Shown here piece after piece: positions 51,359 to 59,839 of a stretch of 64,000 nt of DNA. Position numbers and translations under genes: made by a program. Where the stretch lies: the NCBI RefSeq assembly GCF_018596315.1, contig NZ_JAHEAG010000010.1, positions 62,001 to 126,000 of the forward strand. The letters run 5' to 3'. This DNA comes from Bradyrhizobium sp. SRL28. Lineage in GTDB: Bacteria; Pseudomonadota; Alphaproteobacteria; Rhizobiales; Xanthobacteraceae. The first letter of the stretch is position 1. Each line of letters starts with the position of its first letter. The notes under the pieces are model-generated. The model made no database searches, was not told the DNA's origin, and saw only the letters and a program-made list of their open reading frames with translations.

Positions 51359-52633
51359 TCAATCCGCGGCATGGAGCGCCTGATCGAGGTCGGCGATGAT
51401 GTCGTCGGCGTGCTCGATTCCTACGCTCAGCCTGATCATCTCGGGCCGTACGCCGGCCTTTTTCTGCTCTTCCGGCGACATTTGCCGGTGCGTGGTCGAT
51501 GCGGGATGGCAGGCGAGCGATTTCGCGTCGCCAATATTGACCAGCCGCTTGAACAGTTTGAGCGCATCGTAGAACCGCTTGCCGGCCTCGAACCCTCCAG
51601 CTACGCCGAAGGTCAGCAACGAACATGCCCGGCCGCCCAAATATTTCTGCGTCAGCGCATGATAGGGGCTGTCGTGGAAGCCCGCGTAGTTCACCCATCC
51701 GACGCGGCGGTCGTTGCGCAGAAACCATGCGACCTTTTCGGCATTCTCGACGTGGCGCTCGATCCGCAGCGCGACGCTCTCGATGCCCTGGAGCAACAGG
51801 AAGGCGTTCATCGGCGCCAGGATGGAGCCGGTGTTCCTCAAGGAGACAGCGCGGCAGCGCGCGATATAGGCGGCGGGCCCGTAGCGTTCGGTGAAGACCA
51901 GCCCATGGTACGATTTCTCCGGCTCATTCATCATCGCAAAGCGCTGGCCTTGCTCCGCCCACGGGAATTTGCCGCCGTCGACGATGATTCCGCCGAGTGT
52001 GGTGCCGTGCCCACCCATGAACTTCGTCAGCGACTCCACCACGACATCAGCGCCGTATTCGATCGGTCTGAGCAGGATCGGGGTAGCCACCGTGTTGTCG
52101 ACGATCAGCGGCACGCCGTGCCTGTGGGCGACCTCGGCCATCGCTTCGATGTCGCAGACGTTTCCGGCCGGATTTCCGACGCTCTCGCAGAACACCGCCC
52201 GCGTCTCGTCGTCGATCAATCTTTCAATGCTCGCCGGACTGTCGTCTTCCGAAAACCGGACCGTGATGCCCTGCCGCGGCAGGATATGCGCGAACAGCGT
52301 ATGCGTGGTGCCGTAGAGTTGCGGGACCGAGACGATGTTGGTGCCCATCTCCGCGATGTTGGTCACCGCATAGTTCACCGCGGCCTGGCCGCATGCCACG
52401 CTGAGCGCTTCGATGCCTCCTTCCATGGCGGCAACGCGCTTCTCCAGCACCGCGTTGGTCGGATTGCCGATCCGGGTGTAGCGGAAGCCGTCTACCTCGA
52501 GGTTGAAGAGCGCGGCGCCATGGTCGGCGCTGTCGAAGGCGTAGGAGGCCGTCTGGTAGATCGGCACGGCGACGGCCTTGGTGGCCGGATCGTTGTCGAA
52601 GCCACCGTGGACGGCGATGGTCTCTCTTTTCAT
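51359..52633 (-). CDS. metY: O-acyl-homoserine sulfhydrylase-like (Cys/Met metabolism PLP enzyme)
   Basis: A 424-residue fold-type I PLP enzyme. It shows AVPIYQTASYAF, YTRIGNPTNAVLEKRVAAME, the PLP Lys in VESLTKFMGGHGTTLGG and SVGIEHADDIIADLDQAL at the end. Length and motifs fit O-acetylhomoserine (thiol)-lyase. It would replace the acyl group of O-acylhomoserine by sulfide or another nucleophile. Paired with metA, it supplies homocysteine or an analogue in this operon. The start at 52633 drops 19 residues that lack homology. The operon order is dehydrogenase, carrier-protein ligase, metY, metA. Confidence 0.9.
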   Translation of the reverse strand: MKRETIAVHGGFDNDPATKAVAVPIYQTASYAFDSADHGAALFNLEVDGFRYTRIGNPTNAVLEKRVAAMEGGIEALSVACGQAAVNYAVTNIAEMGTNIVSVPQLYGTTHTLFAHILPRQGITVRFSEDDSPASIERLIDDETRAVFCESVGNPAGNVCDIEAMAEVAHRHGVPLIVDNTVATPILLRPIEYGADVVVESLTKFMGGHGTTLGGIIVDGGKFPWAEQGQRFAMMNEPEKSYHGLVFTERYGPAAYIARCRAVSLRNTGSILAPMNAFLLLQGIESVALRIERHVENAEKVAWFLRNDRRVGWVNYAGFHDSPYHALTQKYLGGRACSLLTFGVAGGFEAGKRFYDALKLFKRLVNIGDAKSLACHPASTTHRQMSPEEQKKAGVRPEMIRLSVGIEHADDIIADLDQALHAAD

Positions 52634-52717
52634 GGAGGTTGGCCCTTCGGCTCTGCGGGCGCGGGCTACCTCGGGATTTCGTTGGAGCATTGCATTTCCT
52701 CGAATGCCGAAAATCGT

Positions 52718-53674
52718 CTAGCGATCGTTCCGCGGGAAGCCGAGCAGGTCCCGCACAGCGGTCGGCCATTTGGCGACGTTGGTGCCGTGCGTGTGGAACA
52801 TGGCGACGGCGAGACGGTCCATTCCGAAGGCCACGCAGGCGGTATGGGCCGGCTCCCCGGTGGCATCCGCGATGTTCCAGGTGACGCCGAAATGATCGCG
52901 GTGGTAATTGAAGCTCATGCAGGCGGTCGGTTGCTCATCGGAGCGCAGAGGCACCAGCAGCTCGAACTTCAGCGCCTGCTGTTGCTGGCTCACCGCCTTC
53001 ATCCGTCCGACCCGGCCGAAGAACGGATCGCTGGCGTAGTCGACCCTGAAGGTCAGCCCGAGATCGCTGGCGATCTCCTGCGCAAGCGTCATCCAGCGCT
53101 CCCGGAATTCGGAGACGTGGTCGGGGCTGCCGATGCAGACGTATTCGCGCATCCTGAAGGACTGCAACCGGTCGAGATGGCGCGAGGGCTCGCGACGGAA
53201 GCAATCGGCGGCCACGTCGAAGAGCCAGCCCTCCGCCGGTACCGGACCGCGGCTCGCCGCGATCGGATAGACGGGATAGCAGGCGGCCGGCGACAGCACC
53301 AGGTCGGCCGGCGACAGCGCCGCGGTCCAGTCTCCCCCGGCATCGAAGCGGCCGACCGCTACGTCGATCTCGCTTTCCGTGCCGTGCAGGCCGCAGACGC
53401 AGCCTAGCAGGTTCGGGAAGCTCTTCAGATAGCCCGACCGCTCGAGCTGCCCGCGGTTCATGACGGGAGGGAAGCGCATCACCTCGGCGTCCGGTTCGCG
53501 ATACCGCGTGATCAGCGCCGCAAGCCGCTCCACGATGTCTTCGTAGAGCGCGGTGCGGGCATAGACCCCCGGAGAGCCCATTCGGTGGAACAGCGCATCG
53601 GCGAGATGGTCTAGCGGATCAGCGGTTTCCACCGGTGCGGCGGCAAACATGGCCACGTTCATATCGAGCCCCAT
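52718..53674 (-). CDS. amino acid:[carrier protein] ligase (class II aaRS-like)
   Basis: A 318-residue stand-alone homologue of the seryl-tRNA-synthetase catalytic core without a tRNA-binding arm. Motif 2 is visible in FDVAADCFRREPSRHLDRLQ followed by FRMREYV; motif 3 is in CVAFGMDRLAVAMFHTHG. Candidate zinc ligands are the Cys of AACYPVYP, the Glu of RMREYV and the Cys of HTACVAFG. Enzymes of this type, first characterised in Bradyrhizobium (Bll0957 and relatives), activate small amino acids such as glycine or alanine and load them on a carrier protein. The ATG at 53662 is an alternative start. It is 17 bp from the dehydrogenase gene; the carrier is probably the protein encoded at 55190. Confidence 0.9.
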   Translation of the reverse strand: MGLDMNVAMFAAAPVETADPLDHLADALFHRMGSPGVYARTALYEDIVERLAALITRYREPDAEVMRFPPVMNRGQLERSGYLKSFPNLLGCVCGLHGTESEIDVAVGRFDAGGDWTAALSPADLVLSPAACYPVYPIAASRGPVPAEGWLFDVAADCFRREPSRHLDRLQSFRMREYVCIGSPDHVSEFRERWMTLAQEIASDLGLTFRVDYASDPFFGRVGRMKAVSQQQQALKFELLVPLRSDEQPTACMSFNYHRDHFGVTWNIADATGEPAHTACVAFGMDRLAVAMFHTHGTNVAKWPTAVRDLLGFPRNDR

Positions 53675-53691
53675 TCCTTTGAGAAAAAAAA

Positions 53692-54918
53692 TTAATCGCG
53701 CAGCGACACCGGGACGGCGCTCATCAGCGTGGCGCTACCCATGCTGGTGAGGATGCGGTCGTTGTTGATCATGATTGGAGCTGAAAGCACGTCGCGGAGG
53801 TGGCGGCCAATGCTGACGTCGGTGTCGTTGCGGTAGCCGGACAGGCCGCAGGCGCGCATCGCGTGCAGCACGGCTGCGACGGCGAGCTCGGAAGCCTCCA
53901 CCTTGAGAAGGTTGATCGAGGACTGAAAGTCGATGGACGACAGTGCGCGCCCGTCCTGTTCGCGGGCCGCATAGGACTCGAGATTCGCGGCGATGATGGC
54001 GCGCAGTTTGTTCAGCGTCATCTTGGCGGAAGTGAAATGTGACGCGGCGGGAGGCATGTTGCCGCCGGATCCGCGAGCGGCCTTGCGGATGAATAGCTGC
54101 GCGCGGTCAACTGCGGCGGCCGCAATTCCCGCCCAAACCGACGACCAGCACAGATGGGCGACCGGCGTCATCGTCTGCGCATGGATCCTGTCGTAAGGCA
54201 CGGGGAATATCTGTTCCGCGGTGCCCTTGAAGTTCAGCTTGAAGCCGGCGCTGCAGGTTCCACGCATGCCGAGCGTCTCCCATGCGAGAGTGGGCTCCAG
54301 CGTATAGTCGTCCCGGGTGATGGCCAGCATCACCTGATCGGATCCGGCGGCCTCGTCGGCGCGGCGGGCGATAGTGACGATGCCGTCTGCCTCGGCGCCG
54401 TAGGAAATCACCGTCGCGTCGCGCATTAGCGAGATCTCGGTGCCGGCGTGCTCCACTGCCGCTGAACTGAAGCGTATGTTCCCGCCGTTCTGGCCTTCCG
54501 TGGTCGACGACGCCAGCAGCAGCTGTTCGGCCGCTACGCGGCGCATCAACCCTTCGTGCCAGTCGCTGCCCGCGCCGTGGCGGACCAGACACGCGACCTT
54601 GGTTTGATGCATCGCGAAGATCATCCCGGCCGATGCGCAGGCGCGGCCGAGCGCGTAACACATGTCGGTCACCTCGGATATCGATGCGCCGTCTCCGCCG
54701 AATTCGACTGGGATCTGGGTACCCAGAAGTCTCTGCTTGCGCGCCGCGTCGATGGCTTTCCGCGGGAATCGAGCCTCGCGGTCCACCGCTTCGACCTCTG
54801 TCGCCGCCGCCTCTGCGACGGCGGCTGCCCGCTGCCGGAATGAGGGGCGATCGGAACCGAATTGTACTCGGCTGCTTTCCTGGGCCAAGTTGCGGAACTG
54901 GACTTCCTGCACGTTCAT
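53692..54918 (-). CDS. acyl-CoA/acyl-carrier-protein dehydrogenase-like flavoprotein
   Basis: A 408-residue protein of the acyl-CoA dehydrogenase family. It shows FPRKAIDAARKQRLLGTQIP, EFGGDGASISEVTDMCYALG, a FAD region near SSTTEGQNGGNIRFS and TLGMRGTCSAGFKL. The canonical C-terminal catalytic Glu is not evident, so dehydrogenation chemistry may differ. Next to an aminoacyl-carrier ligase it probably oxidises a carrier-bound amino acid or acyl group. First gene of the leftward arm; start at 54918 (an in-frame ATG 13 codons earlier overlaps the palindromes). Confidence 0.84.
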   Translation of the reverse strand: MNVQEVQFRNLAQESSRVQFGSDRPSFRQRAAAVAEAAATEVEAVDREARFPRKAIDAARKQRLLGTQIPVEFGGDGASISEVTDMCYALGRACASAGMIFAMHQTKVACLVRHGAGSDWHEGLMRRVAAEQLLLASSTTEGQNGGNIRFSSAAVEHAGTEISLMRDATVISYGAEADGIVTIARRADEAAGSDQVMLAITRDDYTLEPTLAWETLGMRGTCSAGFKLNFKGTAEQIFPVPYDRIHAQTMTPVAHLCWSSVWAGIAAAAVDRAQLFIRKAARGSGGNMPPAASHFTSAKMTLNKLRAIIAANLESYAAREQDGRALSSIDFQSSINLLKVEASELAVAAVLHAMRACGLSGYRNDTDVSIGRHLRDVLSAPIMINNDRILTSMGSATLMSAVPVSLRD

Positions 54919-54937
54919 GGCCCTAAGCCTCCCATTT

Positions 54938-54987
54938 GATGGTCGGACGACCCGCACCTAATGGTCGGATGGTCGGGCGACCGCACC
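54938..54987. promoter_or_regulatory. two direct repeats each holding a GGTCG-N2-CGACC palindrome
   Basis: Repeats at 54938-54958 and 54968-54987 share GATGGTCGGRCGACC...GCACC. Each contains a perfect palindrome: 54941-54952 (GGTCG-GA-CGACC) and 54971-54982 (GGTCG-GG-CGACC), centres 30 bp apart, about three helical turns. An extra half-site GGTCGGAT is at 54963-54970. They begin 20 bp before the dehydrogenase start, in the 271-bp gap between the two arms of the cluster, and are a good candidate operator. No cluster-linked regulator gene is visible. Confidence 0.6.
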
Positions 54988-55189
54988 GCGTTGAGATGAT
55001 TTCCGCGCGCATTCGAGGGCGGCAATCTAACCGACGGCGCTTGCGGTGTCGGCGGCGCAAAGGTGGATGTCGATGAGCAATGCGCTTCCGGGCGAGGTAC
55101 CTCCGAAGTAGAACTGTTGACCCAAGTTGCAGTCAGGTATCTTTGCATCGATGACAATCATGCCATGTCACGCGATGAGTGGGGTTGAA

Positions 55190-55459
55190 ATGCAATACGT
55201 TAGCGCCAGCGTTCAGGACCGTGTTCTTTTCGTCGTCAAGAGCGTCCTCAAGCAGAACTCGATCGCCGCGGACGTCCATCCGGAGTCGCGATTGGTAGAC
55301 ATCGGGCTGGACTCGATGGATATGGTCGCGCTGATGCTCAAGGTCGAAGCCGAGTTCGATCTCACCCTTCCTCAACCCGAGATTACGCCCGAGAATTTCC
55401 AATCGGTGAAGACGCTGGAGCTGATGATCCTCAACCAGCTCGGACCCGGAGCGGGATGA
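55190..55459 (+). CDS. acyl carrier protein 1
   Basis: An 89-residue carrier protein. The phosphopantetheine site is Ser42 in DIGLDSMDMVALMLKVE, followed by the acidic helix EFDLTLPQPEITPENFQSVK. It is the first rightward gene, divergent from the dehydrogenase and aminoacyl-ligase arm, and is the best candidate for the aminoacylated carrier. The start at 55190 is preferred over in-frame ATGs at 55127, 55151, 55160 and 55175, which give atypical extensions. It overlaps the next gene by 4 bp (ATGA). A phosphopantetheinyl transferase is not in the window. Confidence 0.88.
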   Translation: MQYVSASVQDRVLFVVKSVLKQNSIAADVHPESRLVDIGLDSMDMVALMLKVEAEFDLTLPQPEITPENFQSVKTLELMILNQLGPGAG

Positions 55460-57429
55460 AGCACTTGAACAGCTCCGGTACCGAGCGACGCCGCATCGAC
55501 AATGCTCGCAAGGTCGCGTCCGGTCCGCGCCTCTACCGTTCCATCGCAGCTTTATCTCTTCGGGAGGCGATCCGCGCTGACATCGATCAAACTCATCTGC
55601 ATGGTCAGGTCATGGAAGCAGGGGTGATCCAGCGGGCGACTCGAAGTGACGTGCCGTGGCGCAGGCCCTCCGTCGCCAAAACCTGGCTGAAGGCCATCGA
55701 ACTGACCTCGCAGATTGAGGCCGAGCCGCATCGACTGTTCGCTGACGTCGTGGAAGACTGGGCAAAGCGGCAGCCCGGGCGCCCCGCATTGCTCTCGGAT
55801 GGCCAATCCTTCACCTACGGGGAGCTTGCCGCCCGGATCAACCGATATGCGCGCTGGGCACTGAGCCTCGGCATCCGTACCGGCTGCACCGTCTGCCTTC
55901 TGATGCCCAACCGGCCGGACTACCTCGCTTGCTGGCTCGGCATCAGCAGGGTCGGCGGCACGGTGGCGTTGATCAACACCAGGCTGGTCGGACGGTCGCT
56001 CGCCCACTGCATCGACCTCGCACGCGCCGATCATGTCATTCTTGCCGCCGAGTGCGTGGATGCGTTCGAGACCGCACGCCCGCATCTGGATCGCGTGCCG
56101 CCCATCTGGAGTCTCGGTGCCGGCGGGGCAGGCGCAGATCTGGATGCGGCGCTCGCGGCCGCGGACGCCCGCCCGCTGCCCTCCGCCGAGCGTGGCCACG
56201 TCTCGATCAATGAATGCGCGCTCCTCATCTACACCTCGGGCACCACCGGGCTGCCGAAGGCCGCGAACGTCAGTCATCGCCGCATTCTCAGCTGGGGTGG
56301 ATGGTTTGCCGGGCTCACGGATGCTTCCGCGGACGACCGTCTCTACGATTGCCTGCCGCTCCATCATTCCGTGGGCGGCGTCGTCGCGCCCTGCAGCATG
56401 CTGCGCGCGGGCGGTTCGGTCGTGATCGCGGAGAAATTCTCCGCGACGAACTTCTGGGACGACATCGTGCGTTTCGACTGCACCGTCTTCCAGTATATCG
56501 GCGAGCTCTGCCGCTACCTGCTGAACGCGCCGGCGTCCGGGCCAAAATCAGGACACGGGCTGCGGCTGGCCGTCGGCAACGGACTGCGCGGCGACATCTG
56601 GGAGGCGTTCGCCGGGCGGTTCGCGATTCCTCATATCCTCGAATTCTACGCAGCGACGGAAGGCAATTTTTCGCTGTTCAACGTGGAAGGAAAGCCGGGC
56701 GCGATCGGCCGGATCCCGCCGCTGCTGGCGCATCGCTTTCCCGCCTCGATCGTGAAGGTCGATGCCGACAGCGGCAGCCCGGTCCGCGGCGAGGACGGGC
56801 TCTGCATCGTCTGCGCCCATGGTGAGGTCGGTGAGGCGATCGGGCGCATCGGCGCCGCCGATCAAAGTGGCAGCCCCTTCGAGGGTTACACCGATCCGGC
56901 CGAGACCGAGAAGAAGGTCCTGCGCGACGTCCTTGCCGAAGGCGATGCCTGGTTCCGCACGGGCGATCTGATGCTGCGCGACGAGCAGGGCTACTTCCAT
57001 TTCGTCGACCGGGTCGGCGACACGTTCCGCTGGAAGGGCGAGAACGTCGCGACCGGCGAGGTGAACGACGCGATAAGGGACTGCCCCGGCGTTCTCGATG
57101 CCTCGACCTACGGGGTCGCCGTTCCCGGCGGCGACGGCCGCGCCGGCATGGTGGCTTTGGTAGCGGACCAAGGGTTCGACTTCAGGATCTTCGCCGAACA
57201 CCTGGCGCGCCGGCTCCCGGTCTATGCGGTTCCGATCTTCGTCAGGTTCTGCCGCGCGCTCGACGCCACCGAGACCTTCAAGCAGAACAAGCAGCGGCTG
57301 ATCCGCGAGGGATTTGATCCCTCGGTCGTGAGCGACACACTGTTCCTTCGTGATCCGGCGACCGGCGATTATTGTCCGATCGACCGCGCCGTCTACGCGC
57401 GCATCGTAGAGGGCGGAATCAGGTTCTAG
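55456..57429 (+). CDS. FATP-like adenylate-forming ligase
   Basis: A 657-residue ligase of the fatty-acid-transport-protein/very-long-chain acyl-CoA synthetase group. It shows YTSGTTGLPKAANVSHRRIL, YAATEGNFSLFN, RTGDLMLRDEQGYFHFVDRV, GDTFRWKGENVATGEV and a C-terminal Lys in ETFKQNKQRL. About 85 N-terminal residues precede the conserved domain. It lies between two carrier-protein genes, so it may charge one of them (acyl-ACP synthetase activity) instead of CoA. Substrate unknown. It overlaps the first carrier gene by 4 bp. Confidence 0.87.
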   Translation: MKHLNSSGTERRRIDNARKVASGPRLYRSIAALSLREAIRADIDQTHLHGQVMEAGVIQRATRSDVPWRRPSVAKTWLKAIELTSQIEAEPHRLFADVVEDWAKRQPGRPALLSDGQSFTYGELAARINRYARWALSLGIRTGCTVCLLMPNRPDYLACWLGISRVGGTVALINTRLVGRSLAHCIDLARADHVILAAECVDAFETARPHLDRVPPIWSLGAGGAGADLDAALAAADARPLPSAERGHVSINECALLIYTSGTTGLPKAANVSHRRILSWGGWFAGLTDASADDRLYDCLPLHHSVGGVVAPCSMLRAGGSVVIAEKFSATNFWDDIVRFDCTVFQYIGELCRYLLNAPASGPKSGHGLRLAVGNGLRGDIWEAFAGRFAIPHILEFYAATEGNFSLFNVEGKPGAIGRIPPLLAHRFPASIVKVDADSGSPVRGEDGLCIVCAHGEVGEAIGRIGAADQSGSPFEGYTDPAETEKKVLRDVLAEGDAWFRTGDLMLRDEQGYFHFVDRVGDTFRWKGENVATGEVNDAIRDCPGVLDASTYGVAVPGGDGRAGMVALVADQGFDFRIFAEHLARRLPVYAVPIFVRFCRALDATETFKQNKQRLIREGFDPSVVSDTLFLRDPATGDYCPIDRAVYARIVEGGIRF

Positions 57430-57470
57430 CATCGGCTCGAGAGCCGTCTTTTTGAAAGGTGAGGTGTTTC

Positions 57471-57716
57471 ATGTCAGTAAGGTCGAGGATTTTCTCGGCG
57501 ATGCAGCAGATTGCCGAAGAACAGAAAGTCACGCTTCCGCCGCTCCAGGACGATCTATCGCTCCACGACACCGGGTTCGATTCGCTGGCGTTCGCTATCC
57601 TGGTCGCGCGTCTGGAGGACGATCTCGGGATCGATCCGTTCACCATCGCGGAGGATGCCGCCTTCCCATCGACTGTAGGCGAGTTTGTCAGAGCCTACGA
57701 AAATGTCCCCGCCTGA
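57471..57716 (+). CDS. acyl carrier protein 2
   Basis: An 81-residue carrier protein, start MSVRSRIFSAMQQIAEEQ. The phosphopantetheine site is Ser38 in DTGFDSLAFAILVARLEDDL, followed by IDPFTIAEDAAFPSTVGEFV. It overlaps the next ligase by 14 bp. It differs clearly in sequence from carrier 1, which suggests two distinct loading reactions rather than duplication. The in-frame ATG at 57459 is an alternative start; 57471 has GAGGTG upstream. Confidence 0.88.
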   Translation: MSVRSRIFSAMQQIAEEQKVTLPPLQDDLSLHDTGFDSLAFAILVARLEDDLGIDPFTIAEDAAFPSTVGEFVRAYENVPA

Positions 57717-59085
57717 GACCTTCGCACTGCGCGAATATCTCGGCCCGGAGCTTAAGGGCCGCACGATTTGCGATGGCCGGCACAGCGTATCGCTGACCGA
57801 CATTCTCAGGAATAGCTGCCTGACCGGCAGATCCTGCGAGCTGTCCGGCCGATCGGTGCTGCTTGCGGCGTCGGGGCAGCTGCAGTCCGCGCTCGCAATG
57901 ATGGAGCTCGACGGGGTCGCCCGCCGCATGCTCCTGTGCCCGCCCGACCTCGATCCGGATCGCATCCAGACGTTACTAGCGGATGCCGAGATCGATGCCA
58001 TCGTCACCGATCAGCCGCACCGATGCGATGCTGGCAGGTACTTGGTCGTCGGCGTCGGCCTGCCCGAACGTCCGGCTGTGGGATGGAGGACCGAACGCGC
58101 GACAGAGTGGCTGATGCTGACCTCGGGCACATCCGGGTTGCCGAAGATCGTCGGACATACGCTCGATGGGCTGGCCGGCGCAATTATCGCCGACGGGCCT
58201 GCGCGCCACCGGAATGCGACCTGGGCGACGTTCTACGACATCCGCCGCTACGGCGGCTTGCAGATCTTCTTGCGCGCCGTGATCGGCGGCGGATCGATGG
58301 TGCTGTCGGAGCCCGGAGAGGCCATCGCGGATCACGTGGCACGGCTGCGCGCAGGCGGCGTCACCCACATCTCTGGGACGCCGTCGCACTGGCGCAAGCT
58401 CCTGATGAGCGGTGCTGCCGCGAACTTCTCGCCGCGCTATGTCCGTCTGTCCGGCGAAATCGCCGATCAGGCGGTGCTCGACGGCCTGGCTCGTGCGTTT
58501 CCGCATGCGTCGGTCGGCCATGCCTATGCCTCCACCGAGGCCGGCGTCGGTTTCGCGGTCGATGACGGGCGCGAGGGTTTCCCCGCCGATCTCATCGGGC
58601 GGAACCGCGACGGCGTCGAAATGAAGGTCATCGACGGCTCGCTCCGGATCCGCTCCCATCGCACGGCGCACGCCTATATCGGCGCCGACGCGCCACCGCT
58701 CGCCGATGCCGAGGGCTTCGTCGACACCGGCGACATGGTCGAGCTGCGCGGCGAGCGTTACCACTTCGTCGGCCGGCGCGGCGGCATCATCAACATCGGC
58801 GGACTGAAGGTCCATCCCGAGGAGATCGAGGCCGTGATCAACGGGCACGAGTCGGTGCGGATGTCGCGCGCGCGGTCGCGCAAGAGCCCGATCACCGGCG
58901 CCATCGTCGTCGCCGACATCGTCCTCGCCGACGGCGCTGATGCGGGTCGCCAGGAAACGATCCGCACGGAAATTCTCGGCCGGTGCAAGGACTCGCTGGC
59001 GGCATATAAGGTGCCTGCAGTGATCCGCTTCGTCGAACGGCTCGACGTCACCGCAGCGGGAAAACTGGCGCGCGCCGATGCGTAA
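57703..59085 (+). CDS. second adenylate-forming ligase
   Basis: A 460-residue AMP-dependent ligase, short for the family. It shows LMLTSGTSGLPKIVGHTLDG, YASTEAGVGFAVD, VDTGDMVELRGERYHFVGRR, the hinge GGIINIGGLKVHPEEIE and a C-terminal Lys in TAAGKLARADA. It carries no fused carrier domain. Being between carrier 2 and the SDR, it probably loads carrier 2 with an aryl or acyl group. The start at 57703 is inside the carrier 2 gene; its stop overlaps the SDR start by 8 bp. Confidence 0.86.
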   Translation: MSPPETFALREYLGPELKGRTICDGRHSVSLTDILRNSCLTGRSCELSGRSVLLAASGQLQSALAMMELDGVARRMLLCPPDLDPDRIQTLLADAEIDAIVTDQPHRCDAGRYLVVGVGLPERPAVGWRTERATEWLMLTSGTSGLPKIVGHTLDGLAGAIIADGPARHRNATWATFYDIRRYGGLQIFLRAVIGGGSMVLSEPGEAIADHVARLRAGGVTHISGTPSHWRKLLMSGAAANFSPRYVRLSGEIADQAVLDGLARAFPHASVGHAYASTEAGVGFAVDDGREGFPADLIGRNRDGVEMKVIDGSLRIRSHRTAHAYIGADAPPLADAEGFVDTGDMVELRGERYHFVGRRGGIINIGGLKVHPEEIEAVINGHESVRMSRARSRKSPITGAIVVADIVLADGADAGRQETIRTEILGRCKDSLAAYKVPAVIRFVERLDVTAAGKLARADA

Positions 59086-59806
59086 CGTCCTCGTCACCGG
59101 CGGCAGCCGCGGCATCGGACTTGCGATTGCGCGCAGGCTCGCCTCATCCGGCGACTACAATGTGGTGGCGGTCGCGCGCCGCGAGAGCGAGGATCTGGCA
59201 CGCGCCATCCGCGAGGCGGGAGCAGACCGCCTGCACTTCAGGGCGTTCGATCTCGGCCAGACAGACAAGATTCCCGCCTTCGTGAAAGAACTGCGCGACG
59301 CCTTCGGCGCGATCTATGGCCTCGTCAATAATGCCGGGATCGGCACCGAAGGGCTGCTGGCCAATATGCGCAATTCCGAGATCGAGGCGTTGATCCGTCT
59401 GAACGTGCTGTCGCCGATCGTTCTGACCAAATACGTGGTGCGCCATATGATGGCTGACGGCGCCGGGCGCATCGTCAACATCTCCTCCATCATCGCCTCG
59501 ACCGGCTACAACGGCTTGTCCGTCTACGCCGCGTCCAAGGCTGCGGCCAGCGGCTTCACCCGTTCGCTGGCCCGCGAAGTCGGCAAGCTCGACATCACCG
59601 TGAATGCGATCGCGCCCGGCTTCGTCGACACCGAATTGACCAAGTCCTTGGACGACGACGGCCGCCGGCGTATCGCCGGCCGCAGCGCGTTGCGCCGCTT
59701 GCCCGAGGCCGACGACGTCGCGTCCATGGTCGAGTATCTCCTCGGAGAAGGCGGCCGCAACATCACCGGCACCGTTCTGACGGTGGACGCCGGCAACACC
59801 GCCTGA
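59078..59806 (+). CDS. SDR-family reductase, FabG-like
   Basis: A 242-residue short-chain dehydrogenase. It shows TGGSRGIGLAIARRLASSGD, VNNAGIGTEG, the catalytic Ser in IVNISSIIAS, YAASKAAASGFTRSLAREVG and AIAPGFVDTEL. Its resemblance to 3-ketoacyl-ACP reductases and the adjacent carrier proteins suggest reduction of a carrier-bound ketone. It is the last gene of the rightward arm, coupled to the second ligase by an 8-bp overlap. Confidence 0.88.
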   Translation: MRNVLVTGGSRGIGLAIARRLASSGDYNVVAVARRESEDLARAIREAGADRLHFRAFDLGQTDKIPAFVKELRDAFGAIYGLVNNAGIGTEGLLANMRNSEIEALIRLNVLSPIVLTKYVVRHMMADGAGRIVNISSIIASTGYNGLSVYAASKAAASGFTRSLAREVGKLDITVNAIAPGFVDTELTKSLDDDGRRRIAGRSALRRLPEADDVASMVEYLLGEGGRNITGTVLTVDAGNTA

Positions 59807-59807
59807 C

Positions 59808-59839
59808 CGCCGCGACGGCAGGCTTGCGCCCTCGCGGCG
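59808..59839 (+). terminator. hairpin after the SDR gene
   Basis: Perfect 8-bp inverted repeat CGCCGCGA / TCGCGGCG with a 16-base loop, directly after the stop of the rightward arm. It lacks a T-run; weak support as a terminator. Confidence 0.4.

Noticed and set aside
51344..53407. 687-codon open frame on the plus strand
   Set aside because: Antisense to metY and the carrier-protein ligase, which have clear motifs. The translated product is Arg/His/Asp-rich without any domain, as expected for a mirror frame in high-GC DNA.
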